A DNA stretch of 64,000 nt from Terrimonas pollutisoli (GCF_029360765.1 NZ_JARKNA010000003.1:248001-312000); one strand, 5' to 3'. Shown: positions 53,493-62,474, counted from the first letter of the stretch. The notes: a model not told the origin generated them from the letters alone. Program-made: numbers and translations.

Positions 53493-54911
53493 ATGAAGAA
53501 AATTGAAATTCAAACATCTTGTAAGCAGTTGTTGGCGGATGTGTTTACGCCGGTTGGTATTTACCTGCGGTTACGGGATCGTTTCAGGGATACCATCTTG
53601 CTGGAAAGCTCCGACTTCCATTCGGCGGAAAACAGTTATTCCTTTATTGGCATTAATGCCATTGCCGGTATGGAAATCAGCTCGGCTAAAAGCATTGAGT
53701 TCAAACTGCCCGGGCAAAAACCGGAGAAGATGGCGATCAATAATGTCAACGAAGTGCCGCAATTGCTTTGGGATTTTATGCAGCGCTTTGACGCAAAAAC
53801 CCCGGAGACAAAAGAAGGCAAATTTGCACAAGGATTATTTGGTTATACTACTTATGATGCCGTTCAGTTTTTTGATACAATAAAACTCACGACTCATGAC
53901 TCCAAACTCACGACTCCCATTCCCCTGATGCGCTATCGTCTCTATCAATACGTCATTGCTATCAATCATTTCAAAGATGAATTGTTTATCTGCGAAAATA
54001 AAATGGCTGGTGTTGAATCAGAACTGGCGGTTTTGGAGTCATTGATTCGCAGCAAAGACCTTCCTGTTTATCCTTTCCGGTCATACGAGGAAGAAAGTTC
54101 TAACATGACCAACGAGCAATACATGGACATGGTAAAAAAAGGAATTGCCAGCAGCCATCGTGGTGACGTTTTTCAAATTGTGCTGAGCCGGCGTTTCGAG
54201 CAAAAATTCCGTGGTGATGAATTCAATGTATACAGGGCATTACGAAATATCAATCCATCGCCGTATTTATTCTTTTTTGATTACGGCGATTATAAACTGA
54301 TGGGTTCATCACCGGAGTCGCAACTGGTGATAAAAAACGGCAAGGCCGTGGTTCATCCTATCGCCGGCACGTTCAAAAGAACAGGTGATGATGACCAGGA
54401 CCAGCAATCAGCAGAAAAATTACTGGAAGATGCGAAAGAAAATGCGGAGCATGTAATGCTGGTGGACCTGGCAAGAAATGATTTGAGCCGTTTATGTGAT
54501 GATGTAGTAGTAAGTCATTACCGGCAGGTGCAATACTTTTCTCATGTCATTCACCTGGTGAGTGAAGTAACGGGTAAAGTAAGACCCGGAAGTAATCCAT
54601 TTGAGTTGCTGGCAAAAACATTTCCGGCCGGCACATTGAGCGGCGCACCCAAATTCAAAGCCATGGAACTGATCGATAGCTATGAACCGACAGCGAGGAG
54701 TTATTATGGTGGTGGTATCGGTTTTATGGGCTTTGATGGCAGTTGTAACCATGCGATCATGATCCGGACTTTTTTAAGCAGGAATAATACGCTGGTTTAC
54801 CAGGCAGGTGCCGGAATAGTGGCGGCGTCAAAACCGGAAAGTGAATTGCAGGAAGTGAACAATAAGTTGGGGGCTTTAAAAAAAGCCATTGTGATGGCAG
54901 AAAACATTTAA
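53493..54911 (+). CDS. trpE: Anthranilate synthase component I
   Basis: 472 residues. The N-terminal part carries the LLESS motif (residues about 33-37) that forms the tryptophan feedback-inhibition site. The chorismate-binding domain shows FQIVLSRRFE, SSPESQL, HPIAGTFKRT, DLARNDLSR and SGAPKFKAMELI, then GGGIGFMGFDG near the C-terminus. It converts chorismate and ammonia to anthranilate, with ammonia supplied by TrpG. First structural gene of the operon, preceded by the attenuator. A 123-bp gap with a CCCGATAGCTATCGGG palindrome separates it from trpG. Confidence 0.96.
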   Translation: MKKIEIQTSCKQLLADVFTPVGIYLRLRDRFRDTILLESSDFHSAENSYSFIGINAIAGMEISSAKSIEFKLPGQKPEKMAINNVNEVPQLLWDFMQRFDAKTPETKEGKFAQGLFGYTTYDAVQFFDTIKLTTHDSKLTTPIPLMRYRLYQYVIAINHFKDELFICENKMAGVESELAVLESLIRSKDLPVYPFRSYEEESSNMTNEQYMDMVKKGIASSHRGDVFQIVLSRRFEQKFRGDEFNVYRALRNINPSPYLFFFDYGDYKLMGSSPESQLVIKNGKAVVHPIAGTFKRTGDDDQDQQSAEKLLEDAKENAEHVMLVDLARNDLSRLCDDVVVSHYRQVQYFSHVIHLVSEVTGKVRPGSNPFELLAKTFPAGTLSGAPKFKAMELIDSYEPTARSYYGGGIGFMGFDGSCNHAIMIRTFLSRNNTLVYQAGAGIVAASKPESELQEVNNKLGALKKAIVMAENI

Positions 54912-54935
54912 GAAAATGTTCAATACTCAATGCTC

Positions 54936-54953
54936 TCCCGATAGCTATCGGGA
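54936..54953. repeat. Perfect 18-bp palindrome between trpE and trpG
   Basis: TCCCGATAGCTATCGGGA, flanked by repeated AATGTTCAAT words. It is a widespread Bacteroidota palindrome and lacks a T tract, so it is not a terminator. Confidence 0.65.
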
Positions 54954-55034
54954 TCAATGTTCAATTTATAAAGCGGCCTTGAGTTTTGTCATTTGGACAT
55001 TGAACGTTGAAAATTGAACATTTAATAGAGAACT

Positions 55035-55604
55035 ATGAAAATATTAGTATTCGATAATTATGATTCTTTTACCTACAACCTGGTACACCTGGTAGAAAAA
55101 ATATTGCATCAGAAAGTAGATGTGTACCGCAATGATGAATTGCCGTTGGAAAAAGCAAAGGAGTATGATAAGATCATTTTATCACCGGGGCCGGGTATAC
55201 CCGAAGAAGCTGGTTTGCTATTGCCATTGATAAAAGAATATGCATCCAGCAAGTCCATATTGGGAGTTTGCCTGGGTGAGCAAGCCATCGGCGAAGCATT
55301 CGGCGGTACATTGAAAAATTTATCAACCGTCTATCATGGCGTAGCCACAAACTGTAAACTCCAAACCGCCAATTGCAAACTATTCAAAGGCTTGCCCGAT
55401 GAAATAGAAGTGGGACGCTATCATTCATGGATCGTATCCGATGATAATTTTCCGAAAGAACTGGAAGTTACTGCCAGGGATGATAATGGGTATATCATGG
55501 CTCTGCAACACAAGACATATGATGTACAGGGTGTGCAGTTTCATCCAGAAAGTGTGTTGACGCCGATGGGGGAGAGGATACTTTTTAATTGGTTAAATCA
55601 ATGA
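55035..55604 (+). CDS. trpG: Anthranilate synthase component II (glutamine amidotransferase)
   Basis: 189 residues. The Class I amidotransferase triad is intact: Cys79 in GVCLGEQ, and His/Glu in FHPES near residue 172. The residue two after the nucleophile elbow is Glu82 where His is usual (GVCLGHQ). LSPGPGIPEEAG forms the oxyanion-loop region. It hydrolyses glutamine and passes ammonia to TrpE. It may also serve PabB. The trpD gene starts 32 bp downstream after a small GTGCAAATTTGAAAAT repeat. Confidence 0.95.
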   Translation: MKILVFDNYDSFTYNLVHLVEKILHQKVDVYRNDELPLEKAKEYDKIILSPGPGIPEEAGLLLPLIKEYASSKSILGVCLGEQAIGEAFGGTLKNLSTVYHGVATNCKLQTANCKLFKGLPDEIEVGRYHSWIVSDDNFPKELEVTARDDNGYIMALQHKTYDVQGVQFHPESVLTPMGERILFNWLNQ

Positions 55605-55635
55605 TGTGCAAATTTGAAAATTTGAAAATGTGCAA

Positions 55636-56628
55636 ATGAAAAAGATTCTGCAATATTTATTCGAACATAAAACACTAAGTCGTGAAGCGGCCAAAGAAGT
55701 ATTGGTCAATATTGGCAAGGGTGTTTACAACGAACATGAAGTAACGGCCTTTATGACTGTGTTTCTGATGCGCAGTATTACCTTGCCGGAATTGCAGGGT
55801 TTCCAGGATGCGTTGCTGGAGCTTTGCGTACCTGTTGATCTCAATGGACACCAGACAATGGACATTGTCGGTACGGGCGGAGATGGTAAGGACACGTTCA
55901 ATATTTCAACACTTGCCTGCTTTATTGTAGCAGGTACGGGACAAAAAGTGGCCAAACACGGCAACTACGGCGCTTCTTCCGTAAGCGGCGCATCCAATGT
56001 GATGGAGCAGTTAGGTTATAAATTCAAAAATGACAATGACCGTTTGAAGCAGGAAGTGGAAGAGGCGAATATTTGTTTTTTACATGCGCCTTTATTTCAT
56101 CCTGCATTAAAAACAGTGGGACCCATCCGCCGAAACCTGGCCATGCGAACCTTTTTCAATATGCTGGGGCCAATGGTAAATCCTGCTTCGCCACAATTTC
56201 AGTTGGTAGGCGTTTATAGTTTGGAGATGGCTCGGATATATAACTACCTATTGCAATTAGGCGGCAAGCCTTTTACCATCATTCATAGCCTCGATGGTTA
56301 TGATGAAATATCTCTAACCAATGATACCAAGGTGATCACCAATGAAGGAGAAAAGATCATGACACCTGAGCAATTGGGAAAAAGAACGGTGGCTGCTACT
56401 GATATTTATGGGGGCAGAACAGTAGAAGAAGCTGCAAAAATATTTTCAACAATAATAAAAGGAGAAGGAAATTGGGCACAAAATGCTGTGGTTCTGGCCA
56501 ATGCTGCCATGGCCCTGCATTGCACCGGAAAATATAAAACATATGATGATGCGTATCATGCTGCGGTTGACAGTTTGGAAAGTGGAAAAGCCTACGGGTC
56601 TTTACAAAAATTAATAGCATTACAATGA
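55636..56628 (+). CDS. trpD: Anthranilate phosphoribosyltransferase
   Basis: 330 residues from the ATG at 55636; a GTG six bases earlier is also possible. Motifs VGTGGDGKDTFNIST and KHGNYGASSVSGASNV match the Bacteroidota form, whose second motif differs from the classical KHGNRAVSS. It transfers the phosphoribosyl group of PRPP to anthranilate. It overlaps trpC by four bases (ATGA), so the two are translationally coupled. Confidence 0.96.
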   Translation: MKKILQYLFEHKTLSREAAKEVLVNIGKGVYNEHEVTAFMTVFLMRSITLPELQGFQDALLELCVPVDLNGHQTMDIVGTGGDGKDTFNISTLACFIVAGTGQKVAKHGNYGASSVSGASNVMEQLGYKFKNDNDRLKQEVEEANICFLHAPLFHPALKTVGPIRRNLAMRTFFNMLGPMVNPASPQFQLVGVYSLEMARIYNYLLQLGGKPFTIIHSLDGYDEISLTNDTKVITNEGEKIMTPEQLGKRTVAATDIYGGRTVEEAAKIFSTIIKGEGNWAQNAVVLANAAMALHCTGKYKTYDDAYHAAVDSLESGKAYGSLQKLIALQ

Positions 56629-57419
56629 GCACTATTTTAGATGATATTATTGCTAACAAAAGAAAGGAAATCGAAAAGTTAAAGCCCCTGAGCAGTATTG
56701 AGCGGTTTAGCAAAAAAGGTTTCTTTTGGGAAATAAGTAACCGTTCGTTGAAACAAAGTTTGCTGGCTGAAGGTAGTACGGGTATTATCGCGGAGTTTAA
56801 ACGAAAGAGTCCCAGCAAGGGTTGGTTCAAAACAAAGGAACTGGAGGTAGAAGAAGTTGTAACCTGGTATAATACAAAAGGAGCTGCGGGCATTTCGGTA
56901 TTAACAGATGAGCTTTTTTTTGGCGGCGACCTGGATGACCTGATCCAAACAAAAGTGGTGACGGATATACCTGTGTTGAGAAAAGATTTTATCATTGATG
57001 AATGGCAGATAGCGGAGGCGAAAGCTTTTGGAGCCGATGTTATCTTGCTGATTGCAGCCTGTTTGACGCCGGGTGAAGTAAAACAACTGGCGGCCTTTAC
57101 CAAAAGTATTGGCCTTGAATCGCTACTGGAAATTCACAATGAAGAAGAATTGGAGCATATTTGCGAAGAAGTAGATTTGGTTGGTGTGAACAACCGTAAC
57201 CTGAAAACCTTTGAAGTAGATATTAATACTTCTTTGCAGCTGATCGATAAAATACCGAAGGACAAGCCGGCTGTGGCCGAAAGCGGGATCAGCAGTGCTG
57301 AGACGCTGGCGACCCTGCGGCAGGCAGGATTCAAGGGATTTTTGATCGGAGAAACTTTTATGAAAGAAGCGGACCCCGGTAAGGCTTTTGCTGAGTTTGT
57401 AGCAGCGCTGAATGGATAA
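56625..57419 (+). CDS. trpC: Indole-3-glycerol-phosphate synthase
   Basis: 264 residues forming one TIM barrel. The active-site phrases IIAEFKRKSPSKGW (general base Lys region), GVNNRNLKTF and AESGI are present, as in all IGPS enzymes. It closes the indole ring from CdRP. It is fused to neither TrpF nor TrpD here. It starts inside trpD and ends 39 bp before the preferred trpF start. Confidence 0.96.
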   Translation: MSTILDDIIANKRKEIEKLKPLSSIERFSKKGFFWEISNRSLKQSLLAEGSTGIIAEFKRKSPSKGWFKTKELEVEEVVTWYNTKGAAGISVLTDELFFGGDLDDLIQTKVVTDIPVLRKDFIIDEWQIAEAKAFGADVILLIAACLTPGEVKQLAAFTKSIGLESLLEIHNEEELEHICEEVDLVGVNNRNLKTFEVDINTSLQLIDKIPKDKPAVAESGISSAETLATLRQAGFKGFLIGETFMKEADPGKAFAEFVAALNG

Positions 57420-57458
57420 CGATTGTTTAGCCAGTTACTATTTAAAACTGGTCAAACT

Positions 57459-58151
57459 ATGAATAACACAACAACCAATCAAATGGGTTCGTCCCCTGGC
57501 AAACACAAAGCAGATTTCAGGATCAAGGTCTGTGGCATGACCTTGCCCGAACAGGTTAGGGCATTGGATGAGATGGGGGTTGACTTCGCCGGCTTTATTT
57601 TCTATCATAAGTCGCCACGCTATGTGACCAATAAGATATCGCCGGAGAAAATGAAGCAGATAAAAGGCCATATTGCCAAAGTGGGTGTGTTTGTGAATAT
57701 GCCTTATGAAGAGCTGATGAAGACGGTGGAAGATTACCGGCTTGACATGGTACAGTTGCATGGTGATGAAACACCCTTCTTTTGTGAAAAAGTAGCGAAC
57801 TACGTGACAGTAGTTAAAGCATTTCGCTTATCTGATAATGACCCGATAGAGTGGATCACCCGGCCTTACCATGAAGGCACCGATATGTATATGTTTGACA
57901 CGATGGGAGCTGGGTATGGTGGCACGGGAAAAAAATTCGACTGGAACGTCCTGAAGGATGCAGATATAAAAAAGCTGTTTGTATTAAGCGGAGGTATTGA
58001 ACCTGGCGATGAAGAGAATCTGAAACTATTTTCGCAGGAAGCGGTAGCTAAAAAAATGTTTTCTATCGATATAAACAGTCGCTTCGAAATAACAGCAGGC
58101 GTAAAAGATATTGAAAAGGTGAGGCGATTTGTAAAAAACTTAAAGGGTTGA
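57459..58151 (+). CDS. trpF: Phosphoribosylanthranilate isomerase (first copy)
   Basis: 230 residues from the ATG at 57459; an upstream TTG would add 12. The catalytic pair is present: Cys25 in KVCGMT and Asp147 in YMFDTMG. The substrate Arg54 is kept in KSPRYV, and the phosphate loop GGTGKKFDW and NSRFE are conserved. This copy should be the active isomerase of tryptophan synthesis. It has a 20-residue extension before the barrel, compared with most TrpF proteins (about 200-210). The next gene is a diverged second trpF starting 25 bp downstream. Confidence 0.94.
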   Translation: MNNTTTNQMGSSPGKHKADFRIKVCGMTLPEQVRALDEMGVDFAGFIFYHKSPRYVTNKISPEKMKQIKGHIAKVGVFVNMPYEELMKTVEDYRLDMVQLHGDETPFFCEKVANYVTVVKAFRLSDNDPIEWITRPYHEGTDMYMFDTMGAGYGGTGKKFDWNVLKDADIKKLFVLSGGIEPGDEENLKLFSQEAVAKKMFSIDINSRFEITAGVKDIEKVRRFVKNLKG

Positions 58152-58176
58152 GCGACCCAAAAACCTGAATGAAATT

Positions 58177-58812
58177 ATGAACATTAAAGTTTGTGGTATT
58201 ACTTCATTAAAACAGTTGAAACAACTGGATGGGTTGAATATTGACTTTGCAGGATTTATTTTTTTGAAAGATCTTCCACAGTATCCCGGCGATAAGATAT
58301 CAAAGAAGGAATTAAAAAATGCCGATTTTGACATAAAGAAGGTGGGAGTATTCGCAGATCCTGAAATGATCGATGTCCTCGATGCTATCGATGACTACGG
58401 TTTGGATGTAGTGCAGTTGCATGGTAATGAAAGTCCTGAAATGTGCGAGGACCTGGGCAGCGAGGTAGAAGTGATCAAAGCCTTTCAACTGGGTGGTAGT
58501 GCTAATCTTAACATTGATAAAATGATTGAACCATATGATGCGGTTTGTGATTATTATCTTTTCGATGCCGGATCTTCCAGGAAAGATATTGGGGGCACCA
58601 GTCACCAGTTTGATTGGTCACTACTGGACAAATGCAGCATAGAAAAGCCTTTTTTCTTAAGCGGGGGAATTGGCCTTAAAGATGCTGCGGATATAAAGGC
58701 TTTTCGTCATTCCGATTTTTATGGAGTAAATCTTAACAGCCAGTTCGATAAAGAGCCGGGTGAAAAAGATATGGCTTTACTACTGCAGTTTTTGCAGGCA
58801 TTGAAGAAATAG
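58177..58812 (+). CDS. trpF: TrpF paralogue with altered substrate-binding residues
   Basis: 211 residues and clearly homologous to the preceding TrpF. The acid/base residues remain (Cys6 in KVCGIT, Asp130 in YLFDAG). However the substrate Arg has become Gln35 (DLPQYP for KSPRYV), GGTGK has become GGTSHQ, and NSRFE has become NSQFD. The phosphate and carboxylate contacts are therefore weakened or changed. It may have a different substrate, be a regulator, or act as a partner of the first copy. Its last codons (FLQALKK and stop) recur after the RAYT unit at 59511. Confidence 0.85.
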   Translation: MNIKVCGITSLKQLKQLDGLNIDFAGFIFLKDLPQYPGDKISKKELKNADFDIKKVGVFADPEMIDVLDAIDDYGLDVVQLHGNESPEMCEDLGSEVEVIKAFQLGGSANLNIDKMIEPYDAVCDYYLFDAGSSRKDIGGTSHQFDWSLLDKCSIEKPFFLSGGIGLKDAADIKAFRHSDFYGVNLNSQFDKEPGEKDMALLLQFLQALKK

Positions 58813-58813
58813 C

Positions 58814-58838
58814 TCTTCGAAGTCTCCGACTTCGAAGA
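58814..58838. repeat. REP hairpin upstream of the RAYT gene
   Basis: Perfect 11-bp stem TCTTCGAAGTC / GACTTCGAAGA with loop TCC. The downstream hairpin (59474-59496) is its inverse, with loop GGA, so the two form an inverted REP pair around the transposase. Confidence 0.8.
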
Positions 58839-58842
58839 CACA

Positions 58843-59448
58843 ATGCTTCATGTCACAGACATGAAAATAAAAATTGAAAATATGGGAGGAGCGCAATTTC
58901 GGGAAGGTAATGCTATCAGGGACCAGTTCGCCACTCATTTTTTGACCTTTACTATATGTGGCTGGATTGACCTGTTTACAAGAAAAGTGTACCGCGATAT
59001 TGTTATGGATTCATTTCGCTTTGCTCAACAAAACGGGCAGCTTATTTTAAATGCTTATGTGATCATGAGCAATCATGTTCATCTGATTGCGAGGGCTAAT
59101 GATAAACAGAGGAAATCATTGAGTGATATTGTCAGGGATTTTAAAAAATATACACATCATGTGATGATGCCCATTATTGAGAGCGAAGCGGAAAGCAGGA
59201 GGCAGTGGATGGCGCACCAGTTTAATTATTATGGTCGCATCAATCCTAATAACGAGATCAAGCAAGTATGGGTAAATGATAGTCACCCGGAAGAATGTTA
59301 TAGTTATGCGTTTACGAAAACCAAACTTGATTATATTCATGAGAATCCTGTACGAGCCGGAATTGTGAATAGACCGGAAGACTATATTTATTCCAGTGCG
59401 TCGAATTATATTTTGGGCAAAGGGATAATAGATGTGGAGTTTATATAA
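58843..59448 (+). mobile_element. REP-associated tyrosine transposase (RAYT, Y1 family)
   Basis: 201 residues from the ATG at 58843; ATGs at 58861 and 58882 are alternatives. The HUH metal site is H78-V-H80 in SNHVHLIAR, and the nucleophile tyrosine is Y164 in LDYIHENPVRAG, the RAYT signature. These enzymes process single-stranded REP hairpins and are thought to spread them. The inverted REP pair flanks the gene, making a complete REPtron. It sits inside the trp operon, on the coding strand, between trpF2 and trpB, so trpB expression must run through it. Confidence 0.92.
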
Positions 59449-59473
59449 AAGTCTAAGACTTTTGGCATATAGC

Positions 59474-59496
59474 CTGCGAAGTCGGAGACTTCGCAG
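59474..59496. repeat. REP hairpin downstream of the RAYT gene
   Basis: Perfect 10-bp stem CTGCGAAGTC / GACTTCGCAG with loop GGA. Compared with the upstream hairpin, a T-A pair has become G-C on both arms, a compensatory change. Confidence 0.8.
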
Positions 59497-59554
59497 AGCC
59501 GGGGTTGAAATTTTTGCAGGCATTAAAAAAATAAAAGGCGTTAACAGCGGATAA

Positions 59555-60751
59555 ATGATTATGGAAGTGAAACAATATACCCATCCCGACCAGCAGGGAT
59601 ACTATGGAAAATTCGGGGGAGCTTATATTCCCGAAATGCTGCATAGAAATGTGGAAGAACTGAGAACCCAATATCTTGAGATCATTCAGTCTGCTTCATT
59701 TCAAAATGAGTTCCAGGGCTTATTAAAAGACTATGCGGGAAGACCTACTCCATTGTATCATGCACAGAGATTGAGTGAACAACACGGGACCACTATATAC
59801 CTGAAGCGGGAAGATCTTTGTCATACCGGTGCTCATAAGATCAATAACACGATCGGGCAAATTTTATTGGCGCAGCGGTTAGGCAAAAAAAGAATCATTG
59901 CAGAAACAGGAGCGGGACAACATGGTGTGGCAACTGCTACTGTTTGTGCTTTGAAGGGTGTGGAGTGCATCGTTTACATGGGTGAGAAAGATATCGAGCG
60001 GCAAGCTCCCAATGTAGCGAGAATGAAACTGCTGGGTGCTACCGTAATACCCGCTACCAGTGGAAGCAAGACATTAAAGGATGCGACCAATGAAGCCATC
60101 CGTGATTGGATCAATAATCCGAATGATACTTATTATATCATTGGATCGGTAGTAGGACCTCATCCCTATCCGGATATGGTGGCCAGGTTTCAAAGTGTGA
60201 TCAGTGAAGAGACAAGAGTGCAACTAAAAGAAAAGACGGGGGCGGAACTACCATCGCATGTTATTGCTTGTGTAGGTGGTGGCAGTAATGCCGCCGGTGC
60301 GTTCTATTACTTTTTGGAAGAGCCGAAAGTTGAACTGATAGCTGTAGAGGCAGCCGGCATGGGTGTGCACAGTGGTCATAGTGCGGCCACATCGCAATTG
60401 GGCAGGCCCGGCATTTTGCATGGAAGTAAAAGTTTGGTGATGCAAACAGAAGACGGGCAGGTAGTGGAGCCCCATAGCATTTCCGCCGGTTTGGATTATC
60501 CCGGCATCGGCCCGTTACATGCTTACCTGTTTGATAGTGGCAGGGCGAAATTTTTAAGTGCAACAGATGATGAAGCGTTGGAAGCTGCTTTTAATTTGGC
60601 GAAACTGGAAGGAATTATTCCGGCCCTCGAAAGTGCCCACGCATTGGCAGCACTCAAACAAATGACATTTAAAAAGGATGATACTGTTATTGTTTGCCTG
60701 AGTGGGAGAGGAGATAAGGATCTCGGCACTTATATGAAATATATAAAATAA
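59555..60751 (+). CDS. trpB: Tryptophan synthase beta chain
   Basis: 398 residues. The PLP lysine is in [10 protein letters not shown], and the GGGSNAAG phosphate loop and the N-terminal [14 protein letters not shown] agree with TrpB1. It condenses indole with serine in the alpha-beta complex. The 103-bp gap before it contains the downstream REP hairpin and the duplicated trpF2 tail. A small lipoprotein gene starts five bases after its stop. Confidence 0.97.
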   Translation: MIMEVKQYTHPDQQGYYGKFGGAYIPEMLHRNVEELRTQYLEIIQSASFQNEFQGLLKDYAGRPTPLYHAQRLSEQHGTTIYLKREDLCHTGAHKINNTIGQILLAQRLGKKRIIAETGAGQHGVATATVCALKGVECIVYMGEKDIERQAPNVARMKLLGATVIPATSGSKTLKDATNEAIRDWINNPNDTYYIIGSVVGPHPYPDMVARFQSVISEETRVQLKEKTGAELPSHVIACVGGGSNAAGAFYYFLEEPKVELIAVEAAGMGVHSGHSAATSQLGRPGILHGSKSLVMQTEDGQVVEPHSISAGLDYPGIGPLHAYLFDSGRAKFLSATDDEALEAAFNLAKLEGIIPALESAHALAALKQMTFKKDDTVIVCLSGRGDKDLGTYMKYIK

Positions 60752-60756
60752 CCCGA

Positions 60757-61134
60757 ATGAACAAGATCAAACTGCTCTTACTTTTAGTAATCAATTTTTC
60801 TTTCATTTGCTGCGACCATAAGCCCTATGTCGAGCATAAATTAAAATTTGAAAAAGTAGCTGATGATTGTAATGAGCAACAAACTTACTTCCGGATGAAT
60901 TCCAACTTTGGTGGCGAACGCTATGAGTTTGAAAAATGTTTACCCGCGGATTTTAGTAAAGAACAACTCGTAACTGAAAGAAGAGGAGACACCGTGCTGG
61001 CAAGTTTTAAAATTACTCCTTCGGCACAAACCGGAAATGTCTACCATCTTACTTTAGATATTGATAGCTATCCTCGGTATAATTACCTGACGATTGATGA
61101 CGAAACCTATTCTATTACTTCTTCAGAAAAATAG
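60757..61134 (+). CDS. Putative lipoprotein inserted between trpB and trpA
   Basis: 125 residues. The signal (MNKIKLLLLLVINFSFICC) ends in a lipobox-like FICC, so one of Cys18/19 is probably lipidated. The mature part has two more cysteines and no recognised domain. It is packed tightly into the operon (5 bp after trpB, 5 bp before trpA) and is likely cotranslated. A role in tryptophan metabolism is not evident; it might be an insertion passenger or a surface partner. Confidence 0.65.
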   Translation: MNKIKLLLLLVINFSFICCDHKPYVEHKLKFEKVADDCNEQQTYFRMNSNFGGERYEFEKCLPADFSKEQLVTERRGDTVLASFKITPSAQTGNVYHLTLDIDSYPRYNYLTIDDETYSITSSEK

Positions 61135-61139
61135 TTTGA

Positions 61140-61913
61140 ATGAGCAGGATCGAAGCATTGTTTAAAAAGAAAAATGAACGCATACTGAATGTTTACTGTA
61201 CCGCAGGCTATCCGAGGATTGATAGCACAGTGTCTGTAATGCAAGCGCTGCAGCAAAATGGTGCGGATATCATCGAATTGGGAATGCCTTATAGCGACCC
61301 CTTGGCCGATGGCCCGGTGATACAGGCCAGCAGCACCGTGGCACTCGCCAATGGGATGACAATAAAAAAACTTTTTGAGCAGTTAAGAGACTTTAGAAAA
61401 GACATTAGTATTCCGGTGATATTAATGGGCTATATGAACCCTGTATTACAATATGGCTTTGAAAAATTTTGTGCAGATGCTGCGGCAGCGGGTATCGATG
61501 GCCTGATACTTCCTGACCTGCCCGAATATGAATTTGAGACGGAATATGGAAGTATCATCAAAAAATATGGTCTTGATTTTATTTTCCTGGTGACTCCTGA
61601 AACATCCGAAGAAAGAATAAAAAAGCTGGATGAACTAAGTACCGGGTTTTTATATGCTGTGTCTTCATCCTCTACAACAGGTAGTGATAAAAACATGACT
61701 GCTGTTGCCAGTTATTTACAAAAACTTAAAAGTCTTCAACTTCGTAATTCTATATTGGTAGGATTTGGCATCAAGGACAAGCAGACATTTGATGAAGCCT
61801 GCCGCTATGCAAACGGCGCTATTATCGGTAGTGCTTTTGTAAAGGCAATAGAAAAAGTTCATGATGATATAGGCCTCAGTGTTAAAAGTTTTTTGTCCGA
61901 TATTATTTCATGA
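61140..61913 (+). CDS. trpA: Tryptophan synthase alpha chain
   Basis: 257 residues. The catalytic Glu lies in DIIELGMPYSDPLADGPVIQ; the catalytic Asp is in DGLILPDLPEYE, and the phosphate loop GFGIK is present near the end. It cleaves indole-3-glycerol phosphate and channels indole to TrpB. It is separated from trpB by the small lipoprotein gene, and its stop overlaps the next gene by four bases (ATGA). Confidence 0.96.
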   Translation: MSRIEALFKKKNERILNVYCTAGYPRIDSTVSVMQALQQNGADIIELGMPYSDPLADGPVIQASSTVALANGMTIKKLFEQLRDFRKDISIPVILMGYMNPVLQYGFEKFCADAAAAGIDGLILPDLPEYEFETEYGSIIKKYGLDFIFLVTPETSEERIKKLDELSTGFLYAVSSSSTTGSDKNMTAVASYLQKLKSLQLRNSILVGFGIKDKQTFDEACRYANGAIIGSAFVKAIEKVHDDIGLSVKSFLSDIIS

Positions 61914-62434
61914 AAAGATTGATATTCCTGGTAATTGTACTTTTATACGTTGCAGGGGCCATCTTGGGACTGATGGGAAATGCCTACACTGAAGTTAATA
62001 CCCTTCAAAAAAGTATAGCTAATCAAATGGTATTTCTTATTGGAACGTCAGTTTTAATAGGAATAGCTTGCTTTTATGGATTTAAAATGGCTTTTCCTAA
62101 AGGATATGCAAATCAGAATGGGATTGCAAAAACCCTTATCCTCATTTTGTTTCTGATTCTTTCATTTGCATTTAACCGGGGATGGGTTCAAACAATCAAT
62201 ACAGTCGGGCAAAAAGAGAGACTTATTATTGATGGGGTTATTTTGTCAAAAGAAACTGAAAAGAGTGGTAAGACCAGATTCTATTATTTAGAGGTTGGTG
62301 ACAAACAATCAGGGAAACGGTATAGATTTCGAGTTTGGGAATCAGTTTTTAACAGCATTGGTAATACTGGCGATAAGTTATATCAGGAGTTTTTAATTGG
62401 TACTATGGGGATTATATACAAAGCAGATTTCTGA
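61910..62434 (+). CDS. Membrane protein coupled to trpA
   Basis: 174 residues with three or four hydrophobic segments (about 4-22, 38-56, 75-92) and a C-terminal soluble beta region (TRFYYLEVGDKQSGKRYRF). It begins inside trpA (ATGA overlap), so it is translated from the operon. The build loosely recalls DUF3592. No known role in tryptophan synthesis. Confidence 0.6.
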   Translation: MKRLIFLVIVLLYVAGAILGLMGNAYTEVNTLQKSIANQMVFLIGTSVLIGIACFYGFKMAFPKGYANQNGIAKTLILILFLILSFAFNRGWVQTINTVGQKERLIIDGVILSKETEKSGKTRFYYLEVGDKQSGKRYRFRVWESVFNSIGNTGDKLYQEFLIGTMGIIYKADF

Positions 62435-62474
62435 TTAAAGAATCTGTTAAACAATTCCTTAAGTCTGTTATTTC

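Larger units (their letters stand above)
58789..59524. repeat. Direct repeat of the trpF2 3' end flanking the RAYT unit
   Basis: TTTTTGCAGGCATT occurs at 58789-58802 (in trpF2) and at 59511-59524, just before trpB. The similarity continues so that both read FLQALKK and stop. The REP-RAYT-REP unit lies between. The simplest account is insertion into the end of trpF2 with the terminal codons duplicated. Confidence 0.7.
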
